DNA of 64,000 bases from Bdellovibrionales bacterium CG12_big_fil_rev_8_21_14_0_65_38_15 (GCA_002787775.1 PCUW01000010.1:62001-126000); one strand, 5' to 3'. Shown: positions 45,119 through 55,356, counted from the first letter of the stretch. Notes: generated from the letters alone by a model not told the origin. Program-made: numbers and translations.

Positions 45119-46423
45119 TTAATAAGAGTCGTATTCGTTTTCGTTAACTTGGTCAAAGGACTCAGATTCGCCCATAACAGCTTTTTCTGAAGCATCAGAT
45201 TCATAAATTTTAGCAAAATCATTTTCTGTTTTTTTATCTGAATTAATAAAACGATCATCTTCAAAATTAGCCTGTGACTCAGAACCTTCTTCTAATAATT
45301 CTTGTTGATAATCATCATCGGGATAAACGCTTTCTTTAGACAATTTAGAACCAATAGGATCTTGTTCTAGAGGACGATCATTTTCATAGGCAAAGTCATT
45401 ATCATCGCGATTGATAGGCTTGATAATACTGTCTTTAAAGGCTTTAGATTTTCTAAACCCAGATGCCCCTGAATTATTTCTATTAACTTTATTAATAACT
45501 CGCTCTGAAAGCGAAGTTTCATTTCTTTTTACATCTTGACCTAGTCGATTGGGGGCAACTGGTGCTGATGGTGTGTTAGTACGACGTGAAGCAGTTGATC
45601 TTGCATTATCTGGAGTATTTGAAGAGCGAAGTGGCTCAACAGGTCTTGAAGCCAGCCAAGCAGCAAAAGTTAATCCTGCAGCAATTGCACAGACAGCTGC
45701 CACAACAACTTTTGGAATCGGAGCTGACTCTGATTCAACTTGAGAAGTTACTGAAGATGTTTTACCCGCTTTACCTGATTGCAAATTTTCTAAGTAAGCA
45801 AGCGAAGCGATAGCATCAGTTTCAATCGCTTTTGAATTTGAATTAAGCTGTGTTAAATCTTTTTCTACTTCATCAAAAGAGTTATTAAAAACCTGCCATT
45901 CAGGCATAAAGGGTAATTCACCTGAAGGTGTAATATTACGACGATCGAACTCTTCAATCTCGTAAACTCTTCCCCAGCTTTGGCCACCATCAGAGCTAAT
46001 CTGATCACTGACTAATACTTTTCCATTTTTTAATTTATCATCGATTTCTTCAGCAGAATGAGGCCCACTCTTTTTACCTTCATGAAGTAAAAAGAATTCT
46101 TCATGTTCAATGTTGAGATCGTTTCTTGCCACCAATTGTGGCTTTCTACGTTGGAAAAATGGATGCTGTAGGATAGGAATCCATTCTTCTGCTGCAAACT
46201 GACTAACAAAGCAAGAGATTGGAAAATTAGCATCCTGAGCAACGTATGCTTTGAGGTCTTGATTATAGATTGGGCCAAGACGTGTTTCGCCAAGACGAAT
46301 CTCAAAAAGCTCTTCTGCTGCAAAGGCTTTTGGATTATCGACAATAATATTTTTTAGTCCCTCAAAATTATCATTTGGGACTAAATCATCGAGTGTCGTT
46401 AATTTTTTAGCTGACTCAGACAC
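45119..46423 (-). CDS. GYF-domain membrane protein of unknown role
   Basis: A 434-residue protein. Residues about 40-90 (FEIRLGETRLGPIYNQDLKAY) and 108-160 (EFFLLHEGKKSGPHSAEEID) look like two tandem GYF_2-type domains that bind proline-rich peptides. A single membrane helix (VVVAAVCAIAAGLTFAAWLA, about 240-260) follows, then a long Ser/Asn/acidic disordered tail that would lie outside. No function is recognised. It lies just upstream of tmk in the same direction. Confidence 0.65.
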   Translation of the reverse strand: MSESAKKLTTLDDLVPNDNFEGLKNIIVDNPKAFAAEELFEIRLGETRLGPIYNQDLKAYVAQDANFPISCFVSQFAAEEWIPILQHPFFQRRKPQLVARNDLNIEHEEFFLLHEGKKSGPHSAEEIDDKLKNGKVLVSDQISSDGGQSWGRVYEIEEFDRRNITPSGELPFMPEWQVFNNSFDEVEKDLTQLNSNSKAIETDAIASLAYLENLQSGKAGKTSSVTSQVESESAPIPKVVVAAVCAIAAGLTFAAWLASRPVEPLRSSNTPDNARSTASRRTNTPSAPVAPNRLGQDVKRNETSLSERVINKVNRNNSGASGFRKSKAFKDSIIKPINRDDNDFAYENDRPLEQDPIGSKLSKESVYPDDDYQQELLEEGSESQANFEDDRFINSDKKTENDFAKIYESDASEKAVMGESESFDQVNENEYDSY

Positions 46424-46516
46424 ATCATCCTCCGTTAAATACGGCGTCTACCTGTGTCCTATCGGTGAATAGAGTAAAAAGCTGAGATTATTGAGGTTAT
46501 TTAGGCAAGAATTGCC

Positions 46517-46544
46517 AAAAAAAAGCGGACTCTTTCGAGTCCGC
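46517..46544 (-). terminator. Intrinsic terminator for the outer-membrane protein gene
   Basis: An 8-bp stem GCGGACTC (46525-46532)/GAGTCCGC (46537-46544) with a TTTC loop. On the minus strand it is followed by eight T (46517-46524). It lies just after the stop of the 46572-47387 gene. Confidence 0.9.
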
Positions 46545-46571
46545 CGTATTAACCAATTAATTTAGTTTTAA

Positions 46572-47387
46572 TTAAAAAGCATTTAACATGAAGTAGAATG
46601 CAAATTCTTGAGCCTTAGTCGCTTCGCTGAAGTTACTAAGAGAAAGTTTTTTACCATCATCACTTTCAAGAGTGTTAGCAGTATATACAGCTCCTAGAAG
46701 TTCTGGAGTAATTTGGTAGCCTGTTTCAAGAACGTTGTAGATGTTAGCAGACTGAACGCCACCAACTGTTCTTCCAATAAATGGCTCTTGAACAAAAGCA
46801 ACATACCATTTGTCAGTGATTTGGAAGTTCTCAACAAATGAAGCATAGGCATATGTATCATTTGTATCTTGGTCAGCAGTGTTAATTCTTTGTGTTTTAG
46901 CACCGTAAAGTGTTCCAGAAAGGCTGAATAGGCTATTGAACTCATGTGAAGCTTTAACAGAAGCACGAGTCAGGCCGTATTGATTTCTAGCATTTCTATC
47001 AGTTGGAGCTGGGTATAAACGCTGCTCAAGTTTTGCTGACATGTTGATGCCGTGATCAGCTTGAGTAAGAATTTTACCTCTGTTGTATGAAAGAACCATA
47101 CGATTCATGCGAGTATCTTCTTTTCCAGTTCTACGATCGAAAAGAATTCTGTTTTCAAGTTTTACAGAGTCTTTATCTGTAAGCTTGTAACCAAGGTAAA
47201 GAATAGATGTGTTTTGGAAACCATCCATACCTTTAGCTGTTGCAGTTTCAGAAAGAACGTCCATGCTTAGTGGAGACTCTTTAAGCTTTTGGTAAATGCT
47301 ACCAAGAGAAGTTGTTGATGTTGAGGCCGCTTGAGCACCAAGTGATGATGTCAAGGCCAATAATGCTGCTACTTTAGTCAATTTCAT
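46572..47387 (-). CDS. Outer-membrane beta-barrel-type protein
   Basis: A 271-residue protein with a signal peptide (about 1-20, ending AQAA). It has alternating aromatic/polar strands and ends in a strand with a C-terminal phenylalanine (FYFMLNAF), typical of outer-membrane barrels. The strong terminator and the SD-like AGGAG before ATG suggest good expression. No exact family is recognised. Confidence 0.65.
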   Translation of the reverse strand: MKLTKVAALLALTSSLGAQAASTSTTSLGSIYQKLKESPLSMDVLSETATAKGMDGFQNTSILYLGYKLTDKDSVKLENRILFDRRTGKEDTRMNRMVLSYNRGKILTQADHGINMSAKLEQRLYPAPTDRNARNQYGLTRASVKASHEFNSLFSLSGTLYGAKTQRINTADQDTNDTYAYASFVENFQITDKWYVAFVQEPFIGRTVGGVQSANIYNVLETGYQITPELLGAVYTANTLESDDGKKLSLSNFSEATKAQEFAFYFMLNAF

Positions 47388-47601
47388 ATATCGCTCCTAA
47401 AAAAGATCTCACAGAATTCTTTGTCAGTTTTTTGTTAACTCCGAAGGGCAATTTGCCTTTAAAAGGGTATTATGCGCAAGATTTAATTTAGACATGGGAA
47501 AAACTTACACTGATTGTAAGGTTTTGTAAGAATGAGAGCATTAGCTTAACAAGTTGAGTTGGTTAATGAGACAATATGACTCCAAATGATAAGGATTTTT
47601 A

Positions 47602-48870
47602 CTGCAGCGCATTATATTTTTAACTATTTTCTTCCTTCAACGGACTTTATCCTTCTTTTTTAGAGGTTTTGGTCTATTTAAACAGCGTTTAGCGTTTGAA
47701 AAGCTTAATCTTTCTGATTCGGCTTGCCGTCCATGGCAAGAAGCTGGCTCTTTATATTGGGCCTTTCATTGCTCCAGTGAAGGTGAATTCGAACAACTTA
47801 AGCCACTAATGATTAAGGCGATCGAACTTGATCAAAAAATAGAACTTATCTTCACTTCACCAAGTGTCGAGCGCAAAGTTCAGCAGTTTTATACCAAACA
47901 CCCAGAGTCTATTCGTTATTTACGTATGCCGCTTTTGTTGGATTTAAGACTCTCGCGTTGGTCCAAGGCACTTGGTCTTATTATGTGTCGCTATGATTTT
48001 TTTCCGGAACTTCTCTTATTACCTACTCAAAAGAAGGTTTTAGCCTGGGCCAGTCTCAAGGGGAAAAGCCCTAGTTTCTGGCTAAAAGCAGTCTATAAAA
48101 GCTTTGATCTCGTTATTGCCAGTACCGTCGAACAAACAGCGGCCTTAAAGAATTTTACAAGTCAGATGCCAGGGATTGAAGTTGCCACCTATGACTTTAG
48201 ACCACTTCAAATTCGCCATCGTCTCAAACAGTCTCAAATCCCACAAAAGTTAATAGAGTTAATAAACTCGCAAGATAAAGAGGATCAAATTATTGTCGGT
48301 AGCGCCTGGGAGAATGACTTTCATCTCTTTGATCAGTTATTGAAGGATCCTATGAATGTTCATTTGTGGCTTGCTCCTCACCAATTAAGCACTACTTCCT
48401 TAGAACAAATTAAAGCCTATTGGAAAAAACACTTCCCACATATTGAAGTTGTTTCATTAAATCTTAAACATCTTGATTCATGGCCTCTTGAAAAGCTTTT
48501 ACAAAAAAAAGAGCAGACGACCATTTGGCTATTAGAGTCCCCTGGAATCTTAGTCGAGCTGTACTCACTTTTTAATTACGTCTATGTCGGTGGGGGATTT
48601 GGAAGATCTATCCACTCCGTTTTGGAGCCTGCCGTGGCCGGTTGCAAAGTCTGTTGTGGCCCTAAAATCCACCGTTCAACCGAGATTGATTTAGTAAATG
48701 AATTATCACCCGGACAAGTTAGCGTTGTGAACACGGCGAGCGAGTTTTCCACATGGTGGAATAGCGCCCATCAGACATCAAAACCCTTAGAAGATGACAA
48801 AGCTTTTAAAGCCATGGAGAATTGGATTAAGAAATCTGATGAAATTATAGGATTGACCCTTGCTCACTAA
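47602..48870 (+). CDS. waaA: Kdo transferase WaaA, apparent CTG start
   Basis: From the first ATG (47809), the frame lacks the conserved N terminus. It is open upstream to CTG 47602, which has AAGGA 6 bases before it and no other start nearby. The added 69 codons hold a membrane-anchor-like stretch and HCSSEGEFEQL (Glu60/Glu62), the catalytic region of GT30 Kdo transferases; total length is then 422, as in the family. The later VGGGFGRSIHSVLEPAVAG is the CMP-Kdo-binding segment. It adds Kdo to lipid A precursor. It overlaps the next gene by 11 bases. Confidence 0.88.
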   Translation: MQRIIFLTIFFLQRTLSFFFRGFGLFKQRLAFEKLNLSDSACRPWQEAGSLYWAFHCSSEGEFEQLKPLMIKAIELDQKIELIFTSPSVERKVQQFYTKHPESIRYLRMPLLLDLRLSRWSKALGLIMCRYDFFPELLLLPTQKKVLAWASLKGKSPSFWLKAVYKSFDLVIASTVEQTAALKNFTSQMPGIEVATYDFRPLQIRHRLKQSQIPQKLIELINSQDKEDQIIVGSAWENDFHLFDQLLKDPMNVHLWLAPHQLSTTSLEQIKAYWKKHFPHIEVVSLNLKHLDSWPLEKLLQKKEQTTIWLLESPGILVELYSLFNYVYVGGGFGRSIHSVLEPAVAGCKVCCGPKIHRSTEIDLVNELSPGQVSVVNTASEFSTWWNSAHQTSKPLEDDKAFKAMENWIKKSDEIIGLTLAH

Positions 48871-50248
48871 AAACGTCGATCAAGTTGTGATCGGCAAAAG
48901 TACTTTTTCTGTTCTACTTGGACTACAGTTATTGCAGTCTGGAAGTAATGTTTTATTGCTCGATGATGATCGCATGGGCTACGGCGACCTCTACGAAAAA
49001 TTTATTAGTGAAACCACTCTTCAGTCTTTGCAGGCTTGGGGAGAAGAGTTAGGCGTAGAGCCACTGGTTAATATTTCTCATTTTATAAGTTTCTCAGAAC
49101 ATAATATCCATCTCGACTGTGAAGGTTTAACTAGGAGAGTGAAGCTTACTTCATCTCCGACTTCAAATATGATGGAGCTGGCCAGAAAGCTTGGCTATCC
49201 TGAAGATAAGCAGTTCTTCCCTGATAAAAAAGAATTTGATGAAGAAGTGATGGCTTCACTTAGCCGTTTAGGTAAGCACCTGTACCGCTTTCAAACACTG
49301 TCTCAACTTGATGCCAAAGTTTTAACCAATCAATTACCAAAAGATCTCGTTGCATGGGCAGAGCCTATCGTGTTGCCTTTTTTAGGGCGAAAACAATTAA
49401 ATCTTAATCGTCCATGGGATGCTTTCTTTTATGTCGCCAGAGCGATTTATCATCAGAAGTTTTCTCTAGATTTTTCAGCAGCAGAAATTTGGCACCTTTT
49501 AATCGAAGCGATTTCTCCTCGCTACGAACTTGATGCAACTAAATTAGTATCTAGCCTGGTTGATGTTTATCAACTTCGTGGCGGTCAATTTAAAAGTACG
49601 CGAGTTAGAGAGTGGATGTTTTATAAATCTTCTCCTTGGAGCTTAGAGCTTTCAAGTTATGAAGGGATTATTCACCCAAAGAAGCTTGTCTTAATGGGCT
49701 CTCATAGCTCTGCTATCGGTTTAGAGCTCGAGCCAAGTGGTAACTCATACATCTCCGTTTCAATGAAATATGAATCAAACCAGGCCAAAGAGCTTTTTCC
49801 TATAGGAGCAAGGCATTTTATTTTTTCTCCAAAAGATGTAGGAACCGATTTTGGACTTTGGTCGATAAAACATATTGGAAGTGGTTATATCAATGTTGAA
49901 GTCGCGCTCAGAAAACGCGAGGGTATGAAAATTGAGTTTTTATCTAAGCAGCTCTACGCCAAGTCTAATGACTTATTAGATAATCATTTCCCTCTAAATA
50001 AGTTCACGCCTTTGTCTTCAAAATTAACTCAAGGACTTGAACTTTGGATTGACGAGCACTTTCATAAACCAAGAAAGCTTCGTGGTGAGATTCTTTTGCC
50101 TGCCAATATCAAGCTAAAGCAAGTTCTCTCGCCCGGTAAAACTGAAGTCGTAAAGAATGTCAGTTATTTTGGACCAGCAAAGCGTGATCGCTTAGGCCTG
50201 ATTAGCTCTTTAATCGATATGAAAGATTCTTTGCCTAGGTTGCAGTGA
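48860..50248 (+). CDS. Unrecognised protein with dinucleotide-binding-like N terminus
   Basis: A 462-residue soluble protein. The first 40 residues (DQVVIGKSTFSVLLGLQLLQ..NVLLLDDD) resemble an FAD/NAD Rossmann beta-alpha-beta unit, but the GxGxxG is replaced by GKSTFS. The rest shows no motif I know. It starts at TTG with AGGA upstream, overlaps waaA, and its stop overlaps the ATG of the pilin-like gene (TGATG). The position suggests a link to envelope biogenesis, but this is inference. Confidence 0.6.
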   Translation: MLTKNVDQVVIGKSTFSVLLGLQLLQSGSNVLLLDDDRMGYGDLYEKFISETTLQSLQAWGEELGVEPLVNISHFISFSEHNIHLDCEGLTRRVKLTSSPTSNMMELARKLGYPEDKQFFPDKKEFDEEVMASLSRLGKHLYRFQTLSQLDAKVLTNQLPKDLVAWAEPIVLPFLGRKQLNLNRPWDAFFYVARAIYHQKFSLDFSAAEIWHLLIEAISPRYELDATKLVSSLVDVYQLRGGQFKSTRVREWMFYKSSPWSLELSSYEGIIHPKKLVLMGSHSSAIGLELEPSGNSYISVSMKYESNQAKELFPIGARHFIFSPKDVGTDFGLWSIKHIGSGYINVEVALRKREGMKIEFLSKQLYAKSNDLLDNHFPLNKFTPLSSKLTQGLELWIDEHFHKPRKLRGEILLPANIKLKQVLSPGKTEVVKNVSYFGPAKRDRLGLISSLIDMKDSLPRLQ

Positions 50249-50487
50249 TGAGTTCTAGCCGTCAAAATAGAGTGATGGAATATCGTTATCAAAAAGGCCA
50301 AACCTCGGTTGAGTATATTTTGATGGTTGCCGCCATGATCGCAGTCATGGCCAGCGTATTTGGCGTTATTAAAGAAAGATTTGTCGGTGATGGTAGCTGT
50401 CCGACCCCACAAGAATCGTTAATGTGCCGATTAAACTCTCTTTGGAAGTCTGATAATCCGGAAGATTTTAAAGCGTATCCACTTTAA
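50248..50487 (+). CDS. Pilin-like protein with class III-type signal
   Basis: A 79-residue protein. After a basic leader, KGQTSVEYILMVAAMIAVMA matches the QxSxEY form of class III/Flp-type pilin signals, with likely cleavage before Gln and Glu at +5, followed by a hydrophobic helix. Two cysteines (CPTPQESLMC) may form a disulfide. The ATG overlaps the upstream stop. No prepilin peptidase or pilus assembly gene is nearby. Confidence 0.65.
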   Translation: MSSSRQNRVMEYRYQKGQTSVEYILMVAAMIAVMASVFGVIKERFVGDGSCPTPQESLMCRLNSLWKSDNPEDFKAYPL

Positions 50488-50648
50488 GTGATTGAATTTA
50501 CATACACGTCATTGTAAAATTTACATTCAATAGCCATTTTAATGCACGAAGTCGTCAAAAATGATAAAAGTGATGCGATTTGTCTTAAGTTTTAAAAATG
50601 AACTTGTGGCCCGACACACACTCGGTTCCACAATAGAAGGAGAGTTCA

Positions 50649-51698
50649 ATGAAAACGACATCGCAAAAGTTGCAAATCATGGCCATGCTGATTGGCTTTG
50701 GTTTAAGCACACAGGGCTTCGCTCAGACTGCAGATATCTTAGAAGATACTGACGCTGTTCTAAACTCTGACCAAATTGACATTGATGGTATGTACGAACA
50801 ACCTCGTGAATCAGCCGCTCAACGTATTGAGAAAATGCGTAAGCAGCTTGAAAAGAAAAACGAGGAAATGGTTTCAAAGAAAATTGAAGACATGCGTATC
50901 AAAGAAGAACAGAAACTGGCTAAAAAGCTTCAAAAAGCTTTTAACGGTGGAAATCTTGGAAACGTTGACGAAGTTTCTACGGCCCAAGCCGCTCCAGCAA
51001 AAGTTGTTGCAGTAGCTCCAGTGGTTGAAGAAAAGAAAACTGAAATCAAACGTAATAAGATTATCCCAGTTTTTGGTGTAACAACTTTTTCTGGTGAGCA
51101 AATTGAATTTGAATCTAGCTTTAATGCTGGCCTTCAAGCAGAAAGTCTTATCACTGATAGAATTTCAATGGGTCTAGGTATTAACTATACTTCAATGAAA
51201 ATCTCTGACGTAGCTAATAACTTTAATAATAACTACAATTATAATTTTGGTTATTATAATAATTATGGCACCAACGGTCGCGAAATTGATTATTCAAATA
51301 TCGCGATTGAAGCGAACTCTAAATTCTTTATTACAGATATTGAATCAAAGTTTCGTCCATATATCGGTGCAGCTCTTGGTTATAATCGTCTAAGCATGAG
51401 CTACAACGATAACGGTGCAAATAACTACAATAACGGTGCACAAAACTTCGGCCAAGAAGCCCAAAGAAGCAGCAGTATCTCAGGTTCAATCCTTGGTGGT
51501 ATGGAAGCTTCGTTTAGCGAAAACATCGGGATGACTCTTGATCTTCGCTATACTAGAGCGTTAACAAGTGGTTTTGCTCAGGATCAAGGAACAACAGTTC
51601 AACAAAGTCCTGACCAATTGCGTTTACAAAATATTGGTGAAGCAATCGAAGATGCTAACCAAATCTCTGTAGGTGCCGGCTTAGTTGTTAGATTTTAA
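50649..51698 (+). CDS. Outer-membrane barrel protein with N-terminal coiled coil
   Basis: A 349-residue exported protein. Signal peptide (about 1-25, ending GFAQ), then a Lys/Glu coiled coil (about 55-100), an Ala/Val/Pro linker, and a C-terminal opacity/OmpA-type eight-strand barrel (about 138-349) ending VGAGLVVRF. An Asn/Tyr-rich loop (about 190-210) lies between strands. GAAGGAGAG precedes the ATG. It is probably a peptidoglycan-proximal or trimeric surface protein; that role is inferred. Confidence 0.7.
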   Translation: MKTTSQKLQIMAMLIGFGLSTQGFAQTADILEDTDAVLNSDQIDIDGMYEQPRESAAQRIEKMRKQLEKKNEEMVSKKIEDMRIKEEQKLAKKLQKAFNGGNLGNVDEVSTAQAAPAKVVAVAPVVEEKKTEIKRNKIIPVFGVTTFSGEQIEFESSFNAGLQAESLITDRISMGLGINYTSMKISDVANNFNNNYNYNFGYYNNYGTNGREIDYSNIAIEANSKFFITDIESKFRPYIGAALGYNRLSMSYNDNGANNYNNGAQNFGQEAQRSSSISGSILGGMEASFSENIGMTLDLRYTRALTSGFAQDQGTTVQQSPDQLRLQNIGEAIEDANQISVGAGLVVRF

Positions 51699-51723
51699 TA
51701 AATAGTTGAAAGAATTTTCAAAG

Positions 51724-51755
51724 GCCGTAGGGTTTGTCGTCCCTACGGCTTTTTT
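51724..51755 (+). terminator. Intrinsic terminator
   Basis: GCCGTAGGG (51724-51732) pairs with CCCTACGGC (51741-51749) as a perfect 9-bp stem with an 8-base loop, followed by six T. It ends the outer-membrane protein transcript before the beta-oxidation genes. Confidence 0.93.
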
Positions 51756-51913
51756 GTTTTTAACGCACACTTTTCACTCAGTTATTTTCCCTACTAGGTA
51801 AATTGTCTAACCTGTTGATTCAACTTTAACTGTGCCTTGTTTTCGATTATCCTTTCATGGTCTTTAACTCATTTAATTCTAATGATTCTCTAAACTTTGG
51901 AAGGAGAATGGCC

Positions 51914-53218
51914 ATGGCCTCACAATTAAGCGGAGCAGTCTATATCGTAGATGCTCGAAGATCCCCCCAAGCTAAATCCGGTATGGATTTAAAAGAAGTC
52001 GCAGTACCATATTTGGGCGCCTATCTTGTTCGCAAAATGCTAGATAATTTAGGCGTACCTGACGATGCAGTTGATGAAGTGATTTTTGGTAACACAGGAT
52101 CTCCTGCAAAATATCCAAACGTCGGACGAGTCATTGCGCTTGAAGCAGGTCTGCATAAACGCACAAGTGGTTATACTGTTCACAGAAACTGTGCCTCAGG
52201 CCTTGAAGCTGTTTCTCAAGCCTTCTTAAAAGTAGCAAGTGGTCGCAGTGAAATTATCGTCGCTGGTGGTGTTGAGAACATGTCTCAGATGCCACTTATT
52301 TATTCTAAAGAAATGACTGAGCTTTTTATGAATGTCATGAAAGCAAAAAGTGTTGGAGATAAGCTTAAAGCATTAGCTGCTTTTAGACCTCCTCATCTGT
52401 CTCCAATTATTGCCATTGAACAAGGTCTTACTGATCCTTTTTGTGGCCTCAATATGGGACAAACGGCTGAGAAATTAGCTCGTGAGTTTGGTATCTCAAG
52501 GTTAGAGCAAGATACATTTGCTAATCGCTCTCACCAGCTTGCTATTAAAGCGCAAGAGGAAGGACGTTTTAAAGATGAAATCGTTCCACTAGCGATCGGT
52601 GAAAGACTTGATAAAATTCTTGCCCAAGATGTTGGCCCTCGTGCTGGAAGTACAGTTGAAGGTCTTGGCAAAATGCGTCCTTATTTTGAAAAGAAATCAG
52701 GCACGGTAACTGTCGGTAACGCATGTCCAATCACAGACGGTGGTTCTGCTATCGTTTTCATGAGCGAAGATGCTGTTAAAAAATATAATGCAACTCCAAT
52801 CGCACGCGTGGTTGATTATCATTTCCACGGTCTTGAACCAGAAAGAATGGGGATGGGCCCACTGCTTGCCATGGATGGAGTTTTCCGTCGCACAGGGATG
52901 ACCCTAGAGCAAATGGACTTGGTTGAAGTGAATGAAGCCTTTGCCGCCCAAGCGCTTGCAGTTCAAATGGCTATGAAAGATGCCAAGCTCGCAGCACGTT
53001 TTGGAGTGGATAAAGCTTGGGGCGAAATCGTTGATGAGAAGTTTAATGTCAACGGTGGGGCCATCGCTCTAGGACACCCTGTAGGTTCAACTGGCTCTCG
53101 TCTTGTCGTTACTCTTGCTCATGAGCTTAAACGTCGTAAAGCAAAATACGGTGTCGCTTCATTATGCATTGGTGGTGGCCAAGGTGGCGCTGTCATTATT
53201 GAAAACTTAGTTAAATAA
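51914..53218 (+). CDS. fadI: Acetyl-CoA acyltransferase (thiolase)
   Basis: A 434-residue thiolase that splits 3-ketoacyl-CoA to acetyl-CoA and shortened acyl-CoA. The active Cys is in [10 protein letters not shown], and [19 protein letters not shown] and CIGGGQGGA hold the other catalytic residues. Length and the order before the alpha-subunit gene match FadI rather than FadA. The frame opens at 51857, but AAGGAG is 7 bases before ATG 51914. The next gene starts 14 bases after its stop. Confidence 0.9.
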   Translation: MASQLSGAVYIVDARRSPQAKSGMDLKEVAVPYLGAYLVRKMLDNLGVPDDAVDEVIFGNTGSPAKYPNVGRVIALEAGLHKRTSGYTVHRNCASGLEAVSQAFLKVASGRSEIIVAGGVENMSQMPLIYSKEMTELFMNVMKAKSVGDKLKALAAFRPPHLSPIIAIEQGLTDPFCGLNMGQTAEKLAREFGISRLEQDTFANRSHQLAIKAQEEGRFKDEIVPLAIGERLDKILAQDVGPRAGSTVEGLGKMRPYFEKKSGTVTVGNACPITDGGSAIVFMSEDAVKKYNATPIARVVDYHFHGLEPERMGMGPLLAMDGVFRRTGMTLEQMDLVEVNEAFAAQALAVQMAMKDAKLAARFGVDKAWGEIVDEKFNVNGGAIALGHPVGSTGSRLVVTLAHELKRRKAKYGVASLCIGGGQGGAVIIENLVK

Positions 53219-53232
53219 TTTAAGGAAAATAT

Positions 53233-55356
53233 ATGTCTTACAAACGCATTAGTTACGAAGTAAAAGATAAAACTGCATGGGTTGGTTTTGGTTTTAATTG
53301 TGACAAGTCTATGACTGTTTTAGACGAACAATCTCTTGTTGAGCTTAGAGAAATTGTTGAGCGCCTTCATGTTGAGTCATCAAGTCTTTCAGGAGTGGTT
53401 TTCCACTCTCATAAAGATCGTTGTTTCTTGGCAGGTGCTGACATTAATCTTATTGATTCAATGAAAACCGAAAGCGAAGCAGCTGACGGAGCTGAACAAG
53501 GTCAGCAGATCTTTAACCGTATTGAAGATCTATCAATTCCTACTGTAGCAGCCGTTCACGGTGTTTGTGTTGGTGGTGGAACAGAACTCGTTCTATCTTG
53601 TAAAACAATTATTGCCTCTGACGACGACTCGACAGCGTTTGGTTTACCAGAAGTTAAGCTTGGATTGATTCCAGGCTTTGGTGGAACGTACAGAATGCCT
53701 AAGCGCATTGGTCTTCCTGGCGCTCTTGATCTTATTTTAACCGGTAAAATGGTTAAAGGTTATAAAGCTAAGAAACTTGGTTTAGCTGATGAGACCTATC
53801 CAAAAGAAAATCTCTTAAAGATGGCAGAAACATTTTTTAATAAATCAAAAAAGAAAGAATCTCTGAAAGAACAGATTGGTCATTTCGCAGCTGATAATTT
53901 TTTGAGTAAGAAAATTATTTTCCAAAAAGCTCGTGAAAATGTTTTATCTAAGACCAAAGGTTTTTACCAAGCTCCACTTAAAATTCTAGATGTGATGGAA
54001 GCTGGCATGATGAAAGGAAGAAGCTCTTACCTTTCAAGTGAATCTCAAGCTTTTGGAGAGTTATGCGTTGGCGAGCAATCTAAAAATCTTCGTCACATTT
54101 TCTTTATGACAGAAGAAGCGAAGAAATATCCTGGTCCAGCTGCAACAGATACGAAAGTACAGATGAAGCGTGGTGCAGTTCTAGGTGCTGGTACTATGGG
54201 TGGCGGTATCGCTTGGCTGATGGCCGATAACGGTATGGCGCCAATTATGAAAGATCTTAATCCAGATGGTCTTGCTCTTGGTCTTAAGCAATCGTCAAAA
54301 AATTTCGCGGAAGCGCTTAAGCGTAGAAAAATGACTCCAGAGCAATTTGAACGTAAGCAGCGCTCAATTACATGTCAGCTTGATAACTCTGGTTTTGAAA
54401 AAGTTGATCTATTGATAGAAGCCGTTGTTGAAAACATGGATGTTAAAAAGAAAGTTTTCGCTGATACTGAAAAGTACGTCCGCGCCGATACCATCTTAAC
54501 ATCGAATACTTCTTCTTTAAGTGTTGAAGAGATGTCAAAAGCGCTAGAAAAACCAGAGCGTTTCGCGGGATTGCACTTTTTTAATCCTGTTCACCGTATG
54601 CCTCTCGTTGAAATCATTACTCATTCAAAAGTATCACCAGATACACTTAAAGCTCTTTATGAATGGGTTTTAAAAGTTAAAAAGACGCCAGTTATCGTTA
54701 AAGATGGCCCAGGCTTTTTAGTAAACAGAATTCTTATGCCTTACCTCAATGAAGCGGGCTTTCTTCTTGAAGAAGGTGTTTCTGTTAAGGATCTCGATGA
54801 TGCTTGCTTAAACTTTGGGATGCCAATGGGCCCATGTAGGCTTCTAGATGAAATCGGTATTGATGTTGGTGTTAAGGTTGCTCATATCCTTCACGATGGT
54901 TTAGGCGATCGTGCCATGGCCTCTAACTTTTCTGAGAAAATGGTAGAGAAGAAGTGGCTAGGTAAGAAAACCTCTATTGGTTTTTACAAGTATGATGAAA
55001 AAGGTAAGCCAGCAGGTGATAACGAGGAGTTAAGCTCACTTCTTCCAGCAAAATCAAAGAAAATGAGCGAAACTGATATTCAGATGCGCGTTTTCTTACC
55101 TATGATTAATGAAGCTTCAATTATTCTTGATGAAGGAATCGTTGATCGTGCAAGTACAGTTGATTTAGGTCTAATCTTTGGAATCGGCTTTCCTCCATTT
55201 AGAGGTGGTCTTCTTAAGTATGCCGATGGTGAAGGCTTAGATCGTATTCTAGAAGCGTTAAATAAGTATGCCAGTGAAGTTAACCCTCACCGTTATGCTG
55301 CTAGTGAATTTCTTAAAAAGCTTGTGGCTGATAAAAAGAAATTTTATGAGATTTAA
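53233..55356 (+). CDS. fadJ: Fatty-acid oxidation complex alpha subunit
   Basis: A 707-residue fusion of enoyl-CoA hydratase (about 1-200: LAGADINLID, HGVCVGGGTELVL and GLPEVKLGLIPGFGG) and 3-hydroxyacyl-CoA dehydrogenase (about 305-690: NAD site LGAGTMGGGIAW, then FFNPVHRMPLVEII). It catalyses the middle steps of beta-oxidation and works with the preceding thiolase. Length and order favour FadJ. The stop overlaps the next ATG. Confidence 0.93.
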   Translation: MSYKRISYEVKDKTAWVGFGFNCDKSMTVLDEQSLVELREIVERLHVESSSLSGVVFHSHKDRCFLAGADINLIDSMKTESEAADGAEQGQQIFNRIEDLSIPTVAAVHGVCVGGGTELVLSCKTIIASDDDSTAFGLPEVKLGLIPGFGGTYRMPKRIGLPGALDLILTGKMVKGYKAKKLGLADETYPKENLLKMAETFFNKSKKKESLKEQIGHFAADNFLSKKIIFQKARENVLSKTKGFYQAPLKILDVMEAGMMKGRSSYLSSESQAFGELCVGEQSKNLRHIFFMTEEAKKYPGPAATDTKVQMKRGAVLGAGTMGGGIAWLMADNGMAPIMKDLNPDGLALGLKQSSKNFAEALKRRKMTPEQFERKQRSITCQLDNSGFEKVDLLIEAVVENMDVKKKVFADTEKYVRADTILTSNTSSLSVEEMSKALEKPERFAGLHFFNPVHRMPLVEIITHSKVSPDTLKALYEWVLKVKKTPVIVKDGPGFLVNRILMPYLNEAGFLLEEGVSVKDLDDACLNFGMPMGPCRLLDEIGIDVGVKVAHILHDGLGDRAMASNFSEKMVEKKWLGKKTSIGFYKYDEKGKPAGDNEELSSLLPAKSKKMSETDIQMRVFLPMINEASIILDEGIVDRASTVDLGLIFGIGFPPFRGGLLKYADGEGLDRILEALNKYASEVNPHRYAASEFLKKLVADKKKFYEI

